In this document: piece by piece, positions 10,547 to 20,797 of the stretch
How positions within the stretch are numbered: position 1 is the stretch's first letter
How the letters are laid out: every line of letters starts with the position of its first letter
Assembly: GCF_004217225.1 (NCBI RefSeq)
Contig: NZ_SHKM01000003.1
Location: forward strand, 62,001 to 126,000
From: Azospira oryzae
Lineage (GTDB): Bacteria; Pseudomonadota; Gammaproteobacteria; Burkholderiales; Rhodocyclaceae
Direction of reading: 5' to 3'
Length of the DNA stretch: 64,000 bases
Position numbers and translations under genes: made by a program
Notes under the pieces: model-generated
What the model was told of the DNA's origin: nothing
Database searches by the model: none
The model's input: only the letters and a program-made list of their open reading frames with translations

Positions 10547-11770
10547 TCAGAAGAGTTCGATTTCGCCGGTGTTGAAGCCTTCCTGGCTCACCGGATTATT
10601 GGAAGTGCGCTGGCGCAGGCCGTCCACCTGGGTGCGGGCCTGGAGCAGCGACTGCCGCAGGCTGTCGGCCTGGGCCGCGGACATCTCGCCCTGGCCGCAC
10701 TGGGCCGCAGCCGCCAGGGCCCGGACCTCGCCCAGCACCGCCTGGACCGATTCGAGGCGGCCATTCACGTGGGACAGCAGCTGGGTCACCATGTCCTGGA
10801 ACTGCAGGGAAACCACCGCCTGATTGACGCTCTGCTCCATGCTCTCGGAGATGTGGTTGAGCTCGTCGATGGTCTCGCCGGTACGGTGGTTGAGGGCCTC
10901 GATGTTCTGCATGGCCACCTCCACCCCCTGCTTGGACTTGAGGGCGAAGGTCATGTCCTGGGCCGCCATCTTGTTGATGGCCTGCTCGGTCATTTCGATG
11001 GATTGCTGCATGGTCACCAGCTGGCCGCGGATCTGCTGGCTGAAGTGGCTTGTGCGGCCGGAGAGGTCGCGCACCTCGTCCGCCACCACGGCGAAGCCGC
11101 GGCCCGCCTCGCCGGCCCGGGCCGCCTCGATGGCGGCATTGAGGGCCAACAGGTTGGTCTGTTTGGAGATGCCTTCGATCTCGCCCAGCATGCCGGTGAT
11201 GCGCTTCATCTGTTCCGACATCTTGTCGGTCATTTCCACCAGCTCCATGGCCAGCTTGGAGTTGGCCACCACGCTGTCTACGAAGGCGTGCAGGGTTTCC
11301 GAGGTGTGCTGGGCGAAGCCGGCAAAATCGGCGGCGCCGTCCTCGCCGCGCTGGCTGCTGATGATGCCCGTGCCCAGCTCCTGCTGGCGCCGGGCCTGCT
11401 GGCTCATTGCGGTGAAACTCTGGATCAGGGTGCCGATGGCTTCCGAGAAAATCTGCTGGGTCCGCGTCACGTCGGCCCGGGCTTCCTCGAACTGGCTGTG
11501 GAATTCGTCGCTGGCCCGCTGCATCACCTCGCCGGTCTCGGCCAACAGGCGCACGCCTTCGCCACCGGCCACGTCACCGCCGGACGACTCCTTGCCGTCG
11601 GCGGAGGAATCGCGCAGCAACAGGGAAAACAGCAGCCAGCCGACGACGATGGCGCCGATGCCGACGGAAAAGGGGGCGCCGCGCAGGGCAGGGTCGATCG
11701 CCGCCATGGTCGCCGCCACGAGCAACGCCCATACCAGTCCGAAGCCAGACAATTTGGCCCATCCGTTCAT
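10547..11770 (-). CDS. Membrane-anchored methyl-accepting chemotaxis protein without a large sensor domain
   Basis: The 407-aa protein begins with two closely spaced hydrophobic helices (about residues 8-25 and 34-52) separated by only about 10 residues, so it has almost no periplasmic sensor. The rest is cytoplasmic: a helical region and a signalling domain with the hairpin motif [31 protein letters not shown]. It ends in FNTGEIELF with no xWxxF tail. Such receptors sense from the cytoplasm or the membrane state; the signal is unknown. It lies between motB and cheY. Confidence 0.9.
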   Translation of the reverse strand: MNGWAKLSGFGLVWALLVAATMAAIDPALRGAPFSVGIGAIVVGWLLFSLLLRDSSADGKESSGGDVAGGEGVRLLAETGEVMQRASDEFHSQFEEARADVTRTQQIFSEAIGTLIQSFTAMSQQARRQQELGTGIISSQRGEDGAADFAGFAQHTSETLHAFVDSVVANSKLAMELVEMTDKMSEQMKRITGMLGEIEGISKQTNLLALNAAIEAARAGEAGRGFAVVADEVRDLSGRTSHFSQQIRGQLVTMQQSIEMTEQAINKMAAQDMTFALKSKQGVEVAMQNIEALNHRTGETIDELNHISESMEQSVNQAVVSLQFQDMVTQLLSHVNGRLESVQAVLGEVRALAAAAQCGQGEMSAAQADSLRQSLLQARTQVDGLRQRTSNNPVSQEGFNTGEIELF

Positions 11771-11820
11771 CGTACCCAGTCTCCCCTTATTAGTTTGCTT
11801 GTGCTGGCTGACCGGACATT

Positions 11821-12768
11821 CTACAGGGGCGGGCGCCCGGATGGCACCTTGGTGCCGGGGGTCAGCGTTTCGGACGCAGGGATGGCGTCGTTGCTCACTT
11901 CCACATCAGGCGCGGCGTCCCGCAGGAACGCCTCCTCCGTCTCCTTGTTGAGGACGACGATGCTGATGCGGCGATTGACCGGATTGAGGGGGTCGTTGCG
12001 GTCAAACAGCACGGTGGAGGACATGCCCACCACCCGCAGGACCTTGTGGTCGTCCATGCCGCCGCTGACCAGTTCGCGCCGGGAGGAATTGGCCCGGTTG
12101 GCGGACAGCTCCCAGTTGGAGAAGCCCCGGGCGCCGGCGGCGAACTGGGCCGCGTCGGTATGGCCGGAGAGGGTGATGCGGTTGGGCACCGCATTCAGCA
12201 CCTTGCCGATTTCCTTGAGGATTTCCCGGGTATAGGGCTTCAGCTGGTCGCCGGCCAGGTCGAACATGGGCCGGTTCTGCTCATCCACGATCTGGATGCG
12301 CAGGCCCTCGCTGGTGATGTCCAGCAGCAGCTGGTTCTTGAACTGCTGGATGGCCGGATTGCTCTGGATGGCATCCTCGATGCGCTTCTTCAGCTCCTTG
12401 AGCATGGCCCGTTCGCGCTGCTTGGCTTCTTCGGAGGACTTGGAAACGCTGTGCTTGGCCGCGTCCTCGCCTTTGCGCACCTGGCCGTTCTGCCGGGTCA
12501 GGTCGAGGCCACCGCCCTGGATCACCGCCGTGGCGTCGCCGGAACCGGAGCCGCCCTGCATGGAAACCTTGAGGGGATTCTGGAAATACTCGGCGATGCC
12601 TTCCAGATCGCCCTTGGCGGTGGAGCCGAGCAGCCACATCAGCAGGAAGAAGGCCATCATGGCCGTGACGAAGTCGGCGTAGGCCAGTTTCCAGGCCCCG
12701 CCATGGTGGCCGCCGCCACCCTTCTTGATGCGTTTGATGACTATGGGGCGAGAGGAATCGTCGCTCAT
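11821..12768 (-). CDS. motB: Flagellar motor stator protein MotB
   Basis: MotB anchors the stator to peptidoglycan and carries the proton-binding Asp. The 315-aa product has the basic cytoplasmic start ([16 protein letters not shown]), the single membrane helix beginning [20 protein letters not shown], in which the Asp of YADF is the conserved proton site, a plug region, and a C-terminal OmpA-like peptidoglycan-binding domain ([19 protein letters not shown]). The gene lies 30 bp after motA. The rich Gly/His N-terminal patch is typical of betaproteobacterial MotB. Confidence 0.96.
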   Translation of the reverse strand: MSDDSSRPIVIKRIKKGGGGHHGGAWKLAYADFVTAMMAFFLLMWLLGSTAKGDLEGIAEYFQNPLKVSMQGGSGSGDATAVIQGGGLDLTRQNGQVRKGEDAAKHSVSKSSEEAKQRERAMLKELKKRIEDAIQSNPAIQQFKNQLLLDITSEGLRIQIVDEQNRPMFDLAGDQLKPYTREILKEIGKVLNAVPNRITLSGHTDAAQFAAGARGFSNWELSANRANSSRRELVSGGMDDHKVLRVVGMSSTVLFDRNDPLNPVNRRISIVVLNKETEEAFLRDAAPDVEVSNDAIPASETLTPGTKVPSGRPPL

Positions 12769-12798
12769 CGGCGCTTACCGGGCAAAAGGGTTCAGGAC

Positions 12799-13656
12799 TT
12801 ACTTGCCCTTGCGAGCCTTGAGTTCTTCTTCAAGTTCGCGGAAGGACGGGCGGACATCGGAGAAGAGAACCTTGCGCCCGAACTCGATGGCCACCTGGGG
12901 AGCGTAGCCGGACATGGCGGCCAGCAGCACCACCTTGATGCACTGGTAAATCTTCGAGCCTTCGTGGGCCTTCTGCTCCAGCAGGCTGGAGATGGGCGAG
13001 ACGAAGCCGTAGGAAAGCAGGATACCGAGGAAGGTGCCCACCAGGGCGCCGCCGATCATCTTGCCGAGCACGGCGGGCGGCTGGCCCACGGAGCCCATCA
13101 CGTTCACCACCCCCATCACCGCCACCACGATACCGAAGGCGGGAGCGCCGTCGGCCACCTTGGCCATGGCATGGCCCGGCACCTCTTCCTCGTGATGGTG
13201 GGTCTCGATTTCCATGTCCATCAGGGCTTCGATTTCCAGGGTATTGAGGTTGCCGCCCACCATCATGCGCAGGTAGTCGGTGATGAAATCGAGGACGTGG
13301 TGGTCGCCGGCAATGTCCGGGTACTTGCTGAAGATGGGGCTGGATTCGGGGTTTTCCACGTCGGCTTCGATGGCCATCAGGCCTTCCTTGCGCACCTTGG
13401 CGAGGATTTCGAAGAGCATGGCCAGCAGGTCGATGTAGAGGGCCTTGGTGTACTTGGAGCCCTTGAAGATGGAAGGCAGGGCGCCGACCGTCTTCTTGAT
13501 GACCTTCATGCTGTTGCTGGCGACGAAGGCGCCCACCACCAGACCGACGATGGCGGCATATTCGGCGGGCACCCACAGGGCAGCCAGGCTGCCGTGGATG
13601 GCGTAGGTGCCAACCGAGGCCAGCAGGATGACTACATAACCAATGATGAGAAACAT
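12799..13656 (-). CDS. motA: Flagellar motor stator protein MotA
   Basis: MotA forms the proton-conducting stator ring with MotB. The 285-aa product has four hydrophobic helices (about 1-22, 32-52, 168-190 and 200-222) and the large cytoplasmic loop; the family motif PAFGIVVAVMGVVNVMG marks helix three. I chose the ATG at 13656, which follows a GGGGGG purine tract at normal spacing; the ATG at 13668 is 4 codons further upstream without a better site. It is the first gene of the minus-strand motility/chemotaxis block. Confidence 0.96.
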   Translation of the reverse strand: MFLIIGYVVILLASVGTYAIHGSLAALWVPAEYAAIVGLVVGAFVASNSMKVIKKTVGALPSIFKGSKYTKALYIDLLAMLFEILAKVRKEGLMAIEADVENPESSPIFSKYPDIAGDHHVLDFITDYLRMMVGGNLNTLEIEALMDMEIETHHHEEEVPGHAMAKVADGAPAFGIVVAVMGVVNVMGSVGQPPAVLGKMIGGALVGTFLGILLSYGFVSPISSLLEQKAHEGSKIYQCIKVVLLAAMSGYAPQVAIEFGRKVLFSDVRPSFRELEEELKARKGK

Positions 13657-13710
13657 GCTTCCCCCCACTGCCCTTCCGGCAGCGCCTGCTGTATTAATTC
13701 GGTGTATGCC

Positions 13711-13740
13711 ATTCTAGCAACAACCCTTACGGCTGAGCAA
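13711..13740 (-). promoter_or_regulatory. Candidate sigma-70-like promoter of the motA-che block
   Basis: On the minus strand TTGCTC (13740-13735) and TAGAAT (13716-13711) are separated by 18 bp and lie about 55 bp upstream of the chosen motA start. No clear FliA-type sequence was seen in the 275-bp motA/NUDIX intergenic region, which otherwise holds no gene. Prediction by eye only. Confidence 0.35.
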
Positions 13741-13931
13741 AATAGCATCGGGCCGGACAAAAGCCCCAGAAAAACTCCGCCAGCCGGCGGATTCTGGCCC
13801 CCGGAGGCGATCCATTTTGCCATTCATTATGGTGTCCCAAGGGCCCGGGGGCGAGGACAAATGTCTCTTATTTGGGCCCGGAAACTGTTTTAAACTGGCA
13901 AACATGCGCCACGCACACTCCTCCTCCCGCG

Positions 13932-14480
13932 ATGAACTACTGTAGCCACTGCGGCGCTCCGGTGCACCTGCGCATCCCGCCGGGAGACAGCCTGCCCCGC
14001 CACGTCTGTGACGCCTGCGGCACCATCCATTACCTCAATCCCAAGCTGGTGATCGGCTGTATTGCCGAATGGGAGGAGCGCATCCTCCTCTGCCGCCGCG
14101 CCATCGAACCGCGCCACGGCTACTGGACCCTGCCGGCCGGCTTCATGGAAAACGAGGAGACCACCGGCCAGGCCGCGGCCCGGGAAACCCTGGAGGAAGC
14201 CTGCGCCCGGGTGGAAATCGGCAGCCTTTTCGCCGTGGTGAACGTGCCCCACATCAACCAGGTCCATCTCTTCTACCTGGGCAAGCTGGTGGACGGCCGC
14301 CACAGCCCGGGGGAGGAAAGCCTGGAAACGGCCCTGCTGCAGGAAAGCGACATCCCCTGGCACGACCTGGCCTTCCGCAGCGTGCGCTTCGCCCTGGAAC
14401 GCTATTACGCCGACAAACGGGAAGGCCACTTCCGCCTGCACAGCCTGGACCTGCCCCCGCCGCCGGCGGACTACCTCTAG
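13932..14480 (+). CDS. Zinc-ribbon NUDIX hydrolase
   Basis: The 182-aa protein starts with a zinc ribbon (CSHCG at 4-8 and CDACG further on), followed by a NUDIX fold with the box G-FMENE-E-TTGQAAA-RETLEEA, which matches GX5EX7REUXEEXGU up to the last positions. The family hydrolyses nucleoside diphosphate derivatives; zinc-ribbon members include NADH-pyrophosphatase relatives, but the NudC-specific SQPWPFPxS motif is absent, so the substrate is open. The start at 13932 begins exactly with the zinc ribbon; an earlier in-frame ATG at 13872 would add 20 residues. No strong ribosome binding site is visible. Confidence 0.85.
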   Translation: MNYCSHCGAPVHLRIPPGDSLPRHVCDACGTIHYLNPKLVIGCIAEWEERILLCRRAIEPRHGYWTLPAGFMENEETTGQAAARETLEEACARVEIGSLFAVVNVPHINQVHLFYLGKLVDGRHSPGEESLETALLQESDIPWHDLAFRSVRFALERYYADKREGHFRLHSLDLPPPPADYL

Positions 14481-14494
14481 GGCCGGCCCGCCCC

Positions 14495-15220
14495 CTACTC
14501 CTCCAGCTTGAATTCGATCGGCAGCACCAGCCGCAGCTCCCGGCCGCGCAGGGCTTCCGGCAGCGGCGTCGCGGCCAGGGCCCGGTTGAGCATTTCCAGC
14601 CCCTGGTCGTCGAGCAGGCCGTAGCCGCTGGAACGCTGCAACTGCACCGTGCCGGCCAGGCCGGCGGGACCGCCCACCAGCACCACCACCTCCACCGTCC
14701 CCTCCCAGCCCCGCTCCCGGGCCAGCCGCGGATAACGCTTGAAGCGCCGCGCCTCCAGGGCCAGGGCCAGGCGGTACTGGCGCAGGGCATCGCCGCTGGC
14801 GCCTTCCCGGGCCGGCGCTGCCGCGCCCCGCTCGCCGCCACCGGCCGCCGGACTGGCCGCCGCGCCGGCATGGCCCTCCCCTTCCCCCCGCCGCTCCGGC
14901 GCCGCCTCGGCCGACGCCGGCGGACGGGCGGCAGCGGCCGCCACCTGGGCGGTGGCGCCGGGAACGGCCAAGATGGGGGCCGGCCGCTCAGGCAGGCGGG
15001 ACGGCGATTCTGGCGGCACCTGCCGGGAAAGCGGCGCCAACTGGGCTTCCCGGGGCAGGGCCTCGGCAGCTGGCCGGCCGCCGCGCAGATCCACCCGCAT
15101 GCCGCCAGCCGCCGCGCTGGGCGTGGGCGTCAGGCTCCAGCGCCCCCAGGCCAGGAGCACGGCATGGGCCAGCAGGGAAACCACCAGGGCGGCTTTGAGG
15201 GTGGAAGATGGGGCAGCCAT
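14495..15220 (-). CDS. TonB-family energy transducer-like protein
   Basis: The 241-aa reading from the ATG at 15220 has a single N-terminal membrane helix (about 7-25), a low-complexity Ala/Pro/Arg region (about 40-140) and a C-terminal TonB-like domain (about 150-241, with RRFKRYPRLARERGWEGTVEV). The longer reading from 15370 adds 50 residues of uncharacteristic composition. It is the second TonB-type protein in the window; the first at 38.4 kb is next to exbBD, so this one must borrow an ExbBD complex. It converges on the NUDIX gene with only 14 bp between stops. Confidence 0.8.
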   Translation of the reverse strand: MAAPSSTLKAALVVSLLAHAVLLAWGRWSLTPTPSAAAGGMRVDLRGGRPAAEALPREAQLAPLSRQVPPESPSRLPERPAPILAVPGATAQVAAAAARPPASAEAAPERRGEGEGHAGAAASPAAGGGERGAAAPAREGASGDALRQYRLALALEARRFKRYPRLARERGWEGTVEVVVLVGGPAGLAGTVQLQRSSGYGLLDDQGLEMLNRALAATPLPEALRGRELRLVLPIEFKLEE

Positions 15221-15433
15221 GGAACGATCGGGCAAACAAATGGATGGAAGACAGGGCCGCAGCCGCGGCAGTGGCGGCAGCGGGGGAAAATCGGAGCCGC
15301 CGCTGCCATACAGGCGCAAGGATACCCGAAAGCCTCCCCTTCCCCAGCCGCCACCCGGCAGCCGGGCCATGCCCTAGGAAAAGCCGGCGGCCTTTGTTAC
15401 TCTGGCGCAAACCGATGATTTTTATGGACTCCC

Positions 15434-16066
15434 ATGAACGATCCGGTATGCCTGCCGCCCCCGCACTGCCTCCCGGCCCCCCACCTGCTGGCCGAGTACG
15501 CCTGTGCGCCCCTGATCCTGGCCCTGGACCAGAACGGAGTGCCCCAGCGCTGGATCTCCTGGCAGGAGGCCTGCTTCTACTACGCCCGGGAAATGGTGGC
15601 CTGGGATGCGGGCGACAACGCCTTCACCCTGCGCGGCGGCATTTCCCGCCTCACCGGCCAGCGCTCCGCCATCACCGCCAACAGCATCATCGCCCTGCGC
15701 GGCCACAGCCACGGCCAAGGCTACAACCGCCACGTGCCGCCCCTCTCCAACCGGGAACTGTTCCACCGGGACCGCCACCTGTGCGCCTACTGCGGCCGGG
15801 AATTTTCCAGCCAGCGCCTGACCCGGGACCACGTCATCCCCATTTCCAAGGGCGGCAGCGACACCTGGACCAACGTGGTGGCCGCCTGCATGCCCTGCAA
15901 CCAGAAGAAGGGCGCCCGCCTGCTGGAAAAGGCCGGCATGGAACTGCTCTACCTGCCCTACGTGCCCAACCGGGCCGAATTCCTGATTCTCTCCAACCGC
16001 CAGATCCTGGCCGACCAGATGGACTTCCTGGCCCGCCACGTGCCGGCCAAGAGCCGGGTCATCTGA
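15434..16066 (+). CDS. HNH endonuclease family protein
   Basis: The 210-aa protein carries an HNH zinc-binding nuclease fold in its second half: CAYCGREF (first CxxC), TRDHVIPISKGG with the catalytic His, TWTNVVAACMPCNQKKG with the Asn and second CxxC. The first 100 residues are a family-specific N-terminal region. Genes of this type are widespread as single chromosomal genes; they resemble the HNH proteins of restriction systems, but no methylase or partner is present here, so the target is unknown. Confidence 0.87.
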   Translation: MNDPVCLPPPHCLPAPHLLAEYACAPLILALDQNGVPQRWISWQEACFYYAREMVAWDAGDNAFTLRGGISRLTGQRSAITANSIIALRGHSHGQGYNRHVPPLSNRELFHRDRHLCAYCGREFSSQRLTRDHVIPISKGGSDTWTNVVAACMPCNQKKGARLLEKAGMELLYLPYVPNRAEFLILSNRQILADQMDFLARHVPAKSRVI

Positions 16067-16148
16067 AGCCGCCCCGCGGCACCGGGAACGGCCCGGCCCC
16101 GGCTGTGGCAAAATCGGCCCATCGGCTTTCATCGACGCGGAATTCCCC

Positions 16149-16859
16149 ATGCCCCAAGGCCCCCTGGCCCATCTGACCCTGCTCGACTGGAGCGCCCTGA
16201 GCTGGTTCCTCTTCTGCTGGATCGGCTACGTCTTCTTCGCCGAACGGGGGCCCCACGCCCGGGAAAACCTGGTGGGCCAGGGCCACGCCTACCGTCTGCA
16301 ATGGGCGCGGCGCCTGCTGGAGCGGGAAGTGCGCATCACCGACGCCTCCCTCATCGGCAACCTGATGAACAGCGTCTCCTTCTACGCCAACACCACCATC
16401 TACATCATCGCCGGCCTCTTCGCCGTGCTCGGCACCCTGGACAAGGTGGTCTCCGTCACCGCCGACTTCCCCTTCGCCCGGGAAGTCACCCGGGACCTGC
16501 TGGAACTGAAACTGCTGCTGCTCTTCGGCGTCTTCGTCGTCGCCTATTTCAAGTTCACCTGGTCCCTGCGCCAGTTCAACCTGCTCTCCATCCTGGTGGG
16601 CGCCGCCCCCACCGGCAGCTGCGACACCGATCCGGAACTGGAAGCCAGCGCCCGGCGCATGGCGGCGGTGAACAGCTACGCCGGGGACGACTTCAACCGG
16701 GGCATCCGGGCCTACTACTTCGGCCTCGCCGCCCTCACCTGGCTGGTGGGTCCGGGCCTGTTCCTGGTGGTCACCAGCATCATCGTGGCGGTGCTCTACC
16801 GCCGCGACTACCATTCCGAGACCCTGCTGGCGATGCGCCCGCCCGGCGGCGGCACCTGA
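16149..16859 (+). CDS. DUF599 family integral membrane protein
   Basis: The 236-aa product has four hydrophobic stretches (about 10-27, 75-100, 118-140 and 190-225) and the DUF599 pattern, including LIGNLMNSVSFYANTTI in the first third. The function of the family is unknown. It stands alone between the HNH nuclease (83 bp upstream) and the convergent SMR exporter gene (12 bp downstream). ATG start at 16149. Confidence 0.85.
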   Translation: MPQGPLAHLTLLDWSALSWFLFCWIGYVFFAERGPHARENLVGQGHAYRLQWARRLLEREVRITDASLIGNLMNSVSFYANTTIYIIAGLFAVLGTLDKVVSVTADFPFAREVTRDLLELKLLLLFGVFVVAYFKFTWSLRQFNLLSILVGAAPTGSCDTDPELEASARRMAAVNSYAGDDFNRGIRAYYFGLAALTWLVGPGLFLVVTSIIVAVLYRRDYHSETLLAMRPPGGGT

Positions 16860-16871
16860 GAAACAAAGGGC

Positions 16872-17228
16872 TCAGGCGCTCAGCTTGAGCCCGGCCACCC
16901 CGGCCAGAATCAGGCCGATGCTGCACAGACGCAGGGGACTGGCCGATTCCCCCAGCAGGAAAATCCCCACCAGGGCGGTGCCGGCGATGCCGATGGCCGT
17001 CCACACCGCATAGGCCAAGCCCAGGGGCAGCTGTTTCAGGGCCAGGGCCAGCAGGCCCACGCTCGCCGCCATGGCCGCCAGGGTGGCGGACCACATCAGT
17101 GCCGGACGGGAGGAGGCGGCCGCCGACTTGAGACCCAGGGCCCAGCCGATCTCCAGCAGACCGGCGAGCAGCAGCACAGCCCAGGCCAGCAGGGGCGAGA
17201 GGGAAAAGACAGTAGCGGGGGAAAACAT
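16872..17228 (-). CDS. sugE: Small multidrug resistance family transporter, guanidinium exporter type (SugE/Gdx)
   Basis: The 118-aa protein has four membrane helices and the SMR signature with the essential membrane Glu in LLEIGWALGLKSA, the form seen in the SugE/Gdx branch that exports guanidinium in exchange for protons. The start at 17228 is fixed by GGAGG six bases upstream; the first ~13 residues are longer than in E. coli SugE. The leader contains a two-hairpin guanidine-II riboswitch (17248-17290), which independently supports the guanidinium assignment over a general multidrug role. Confidence 0.92.
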   Translation of the reverse strand: MFSPATVFSLSPLLAWAVLLLAGLLEIGWALGLKSAAASSRPALMWSATLAAMAASVGLLALALKQLPLGLAYAVWTAIGIAGTALVGIFLLGESASPLRLCSIGLILAGVAGLKLSA

Positions 17229-17247
17229 GGGCGACCTCCGTGGCAAC

Positions 17248-17290
17248 GGGGCCGTCCCCAAGGTACGGACGCTGGCGGGGTCGTCCCCGC
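17248..17290 (-). promoter_or_regulatory. Guanidine-II (mini-ykkC) riboswitch
   Basis: On the minus strand two hairpins follow each other: GCGGGG-ACGA-CCCCGC (17290-17275) and GGGG-ACGG-CCCC (17259-17248), 15 nt apart. Paired C/G-rich stems with ACGR tetraloops are the defining feature of the guanidine-II riboswitch class, and SMR exporters are its most common target. The second hairpin ends 8 nt before the GGAGG ribosome binding site of sugE, so control is probably at translation initiation. Read directly from the sequence; ligand binding is inferred from the class. Confidence 0.93.
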
Positions 17291-17329
17291 AGCGGGCGGC
17301 AGGCGCCGCCGGAAGAAGCAGAAAAGGAG

Positions 17330-17422
17330 TGGCGGTGAGGGTGGGATTCGAACCCACGTGCCAGGTTTCCCTGACCATCTGATTTCGAGTCAGCGCCGTT
17401 ATGGCCACTTCGGTACCTCACC
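17330..17422 (-). tRNA. tRNA-Ser (anticodon CGA)
   Basis: The minus strand folds into a class II tRNA: acceptor stem GGTGAGG/CCTCACC, anticodon stem-loop GCTGACT-CGA-AATCAG, a long variable arm (ATGGTCAGGGAAACCTGGC region), a T-loop GGGTTCGAATCCC, discriminator G at 17333 and an encoded CCA at 17332-17330. Anticodon CGA reads UCG serine codons. It lies about 40 nt upstream of the guanidine riboswitch of sugE and may share its transcript. Confidence 0.97.
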
Positions 17423-17432
17423 GGGGAGGCGG

Positions 17433-17438
17433 ATTTTA
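17433..17438 (-). promoter_or_regulatory. Candidate -10 element of tRNA-Ser
   Basis: TAAAAT on the minus strand lies about 10 bp upstream of the mature 5' end of tRNA-Ser, at a spacing expected for a tRNA promoter. No convincing -35 hexamer is present in the GC-rich DNA upstream. Confidence 0.4.
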
Positions 17439-17542
17439 GCACGATTCGCCGCCCCGGGCGCTGACCTGGGCCCCTTTGTCGGGCTGGGCGTCCATGGCAC
17501 AATCCGGGAACTTTTTTCCCGGACAACCCCGGAAAGGCGAGG

Positions 17543-18979
17543 ATGCGTCCACAGGTATTCCGCTGGCTGCTGGTTGCCCTGCTTGCCCTGGTCCTGGTCT
17601 ACGCCTGTGCCGACAGGAAGGTGGCCTCCTGGCGGGAAAGCAACGAGCTGGTGGTTCTCACCAGCCCCGGCCCCCTGACCTACACCCCCGGCGCCCAGGA
17701 CAACGGCGGCGAAGCCGGGGCCGGCTTCGAGTACGACCTGGTCAGCCTCTTCGCCGAGGAGGCCGGGCTCAAGCTGAAGCTGGTTTCCGTCGGCAATTAC
17801 CGGGAAGTGGCCCAGGCCCTGAAGCGGGGCGCCGGCCACATGGCCGCCGCCTGGCTGGTCTGGCACCCGGGCGTGGCCAACAGCGAATTCCAGGCCACCA
17901 CCCCCTTCTTCCAGAGCAGCCACCTGCTGGTGCAGCACGAGGCCTCCCTGCCCATCACCAGCACCGAACAGCTGGCCGGACGCACCGTGCACGTGGTGGC
18001 CCGCAGCCGCCACGCCGACCTGCTGGCCGGGCTGCCGGCCCTCAATCCGCCGGTGACGGTGCAGGAACATCCGGAATGGAGCGACCTGGACCTGCTGCAG
18101 GCGGTGGCCGAGCAGCGCATCGAGCTGGCCCTCACCGACGGCCCCATCCTCGACATCGCCCAGAACTACTATCCCCAGCTCAGCGCCACCCTGCAGATCG
18201 GCGAGCCCCAGCCCATCGCCTGGCTCTTCCCCGGGGACGCGGACCCGGAGCTGGTGGCCAAGGCCGAAGCCTTCCTCGGCCGGGTGCACAAGGACGGCAC
18301 CCTGGTGCGCCTGAAAGACCGCTATTTCGGCCACGTGCGCCGCCTGAAGCAGTTCGACGTGGTGCAGTTCCTCGAGCGCACCCGCAGCCTCCTGCCCGAT
18401 TTCCGCACCCAGTTCGAATCGGCCCAGGCCCGCACCGGCATCGACTGGCGCCTCATCGCCGCCCTCGCCTACCAGGAATCCCAGTGGGACCCCATGGCCA
18501 CCAGCCCCACCGGGGTGCGGGGCATGATGATGCTGACCGAGGAAACGGCGGACCGCCTCGGCGTTTCCAACCGGCTCGACCCGAAACAGAGCATCAGCGC
18601 CGGCGCCCGCTACCTGGCGGACATCCGGGACCAGCTGCCGGAAACGGTGAAGGAGCCGGACCGCACCTGGATGGCCCTGGCCGCCTACAACCTGGGCCTG
18701 GGCCACATGAAGGGCGGCCTGGCCATCGCCCCCAGCACCGAGGCGGACCCGGATTCCTGGTTCGAGATGAAGCGGGTGCTGCCCCTGCTCTCCCGCCCCG
18801 AGTATTACCGGCGCTTGAAGAGCGGCCGCGCCCGGGGTGGCGAGGCGGTGATCATGGTGGAGAACATCCGCATCTTCTACGACATCCTCACCCGCCACGA
18901 GCCGCCCTACATTCCGCCCAAGCCGGTCATGGAAAAGAAGGAGAAAAAGGGCGACAAGAAGAGCAAGAAGCGACACTGA
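17543..18979 (+). CDS. mltF: Membrane-bound lytic murein transglycosylase F
   Basis: The 478-aa protein has an N-terminal signal/anchor (about 7-20), a periplasmic solute-binding-like domain (about 35-265), then a lytic transglycosylase domain (about 285-440) with the catalytic Glu in AALAYQESQWDP and the motifs GVRGMMMLT and LAAYNLGLGH. It cleaves peptidoglycan with formation of 1,6-anhydromuramic acid at the outer membrane face. The C-terminus ends in a Lys-rich tail (KKEKKGDKKSKKRH), which is unusual. A short hairpin (17504-17522) lies in its leader. A bidirectional terminator separates it from convergent serS. Confidence 0.94.
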   Translation: MRPQVFRWLLVALLALVLVYACADRKVASWRESNELVVLTSPGPLTYTPGAQDNGGEAGAGFEYDLVSLFAEEAGLKLKLVSVGNYREVAQALKRGAGHMAAAWLVWHPGVANSEFQATTPFFQSSHLLVQHEASLPITSTEQLAGRTVHVVARSRHADLLAGLPALNPPVTVQEHPEWSDLDLLQAVAEQRIELALTDGPILDIAQNYYPQLSATLQIGEPQPIAWLFPGDADPELVAKAEAFLGRVHKDGTLVRLKDRYFGHVRRLKQFDVVQFLERTRSLLPDFRTQFESAQARTGIDWRLIAALAYQESQWDPMATSPTGVRGMMMLTEETADRLGVSNRLDPKQSISAGARYLADIRDQLPETVKEPDRTWMALAAYNLGLGHMKGGLAIAPSTEADPDSWFEMKRVLPLLSRPEYYRRLKSGRARGGEAVIMVENIRIFYDILTRHEPPYIPPKPVMEKKEKKGDKKSKKRH

Positions 18980-19105
18980 GGCGCAGCCGGGCAGGCAAGG
19001 CGCCAGGGTCGAACGGGGCATGGCGCAGAGGCAGGCAGCAAGCCATTCTCCAGGCAGGCCATGCCGGAAGGTCCGTCCCGTCTGCCTTGCAGCCGGGGCA
19101 AAGAA

Positions 19106-19130
19106 AAAGGCCGGGATATTCCCGGCCTTT
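19106..19130. terminator. Bidirectional rho-independent terminator between mltF and serS
   Basis: A perfect 11-bp stem AAAGGCCGGGA / TCCCGGCCTTT with loop TAT. It is followed by GTTTT on the plus strand (for mltF) and by TTC after the stem Ts on the minus strand (for serS), so it serves both convergent genes. Confidence 0.9.
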
Positions 19131-19153
19131 GTTTTGGCGAAGAGCGACGCGGC

Positions 19154-20473
<1,320 letters not shown>

Positions 20474-20484
<11 letters not shown>

Positions 20485-20766
20485 ATCGTTTCACGCCGTC
20501 GGCAAGCCTGGGCTCGCCAAAGTTGATAAGTAAACCACGTTTCAAACCAGTTGCCTTCAGGTAGGACAAGACCTGGGCCGATACAGCTTCGGGCAGCGCC
20601 CGTTGGGACTTCAGCTCCACCACCACCTGCCGGGCAAAGGGAATATCCCGCAGGGACATTTCATGGCAGAGGGCCTCCTCATAGACGCTTTCCAGCAGCC
20701 CCGGCCCGAGCAGACGTGCACCTCGATGGCGGCGCCGATAATCTGCTGGATCAGTTGGTCCGCCAT
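20474..20766 (-). pseudogene. GxxExxY family protein, frameshifted
   Basis: From the ATG at 20766 the reading frame gives MADQLIQQIIGAAIEVH, the normal family start, then runs out of phase near 20715. The other frame continues exactly where the family should: LLGPGLLESVYEEALCHEM, then SLRDIPFARQVVVELKSQ to the stop at 20474. One missing base in a GTGCACCGTCTG-like stretch explains the break. The gene is therefore either a fresh pseudogene or carries a sequencing error. Family function is unclear. It is bounded by inverted copies of the CCACAGAG repeat, so gene plus repeats may be one inserted unit between serS and rarA. Confidence 0.85.
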
Positions 20767-20770
20767 GACA

Positions 20771-20797
20771 CTCGGTGTCCTCTGCGCCCTCTGTGGC
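20771..20797 (-). repeat. Dispersed CCACAGAG-type repeat, copy 2
   Basis: Minus-strand reading GCCACAGAGGGCGCAGAGGA then CACCGAG, inverted relative to copy 1 at 20455-20484 and facing it across the GxxExxY pseudogene. Its outer end touches the stop of rarA at 20797. Confidence 0.8.

Noticed and set aside
17295-17310. Hairpin GGCGGC-GCCT-GCCGCC as a tRNA terminator
   Set aside because: No T-tract follows on the minus strand; the next sequence is the riboswitch.
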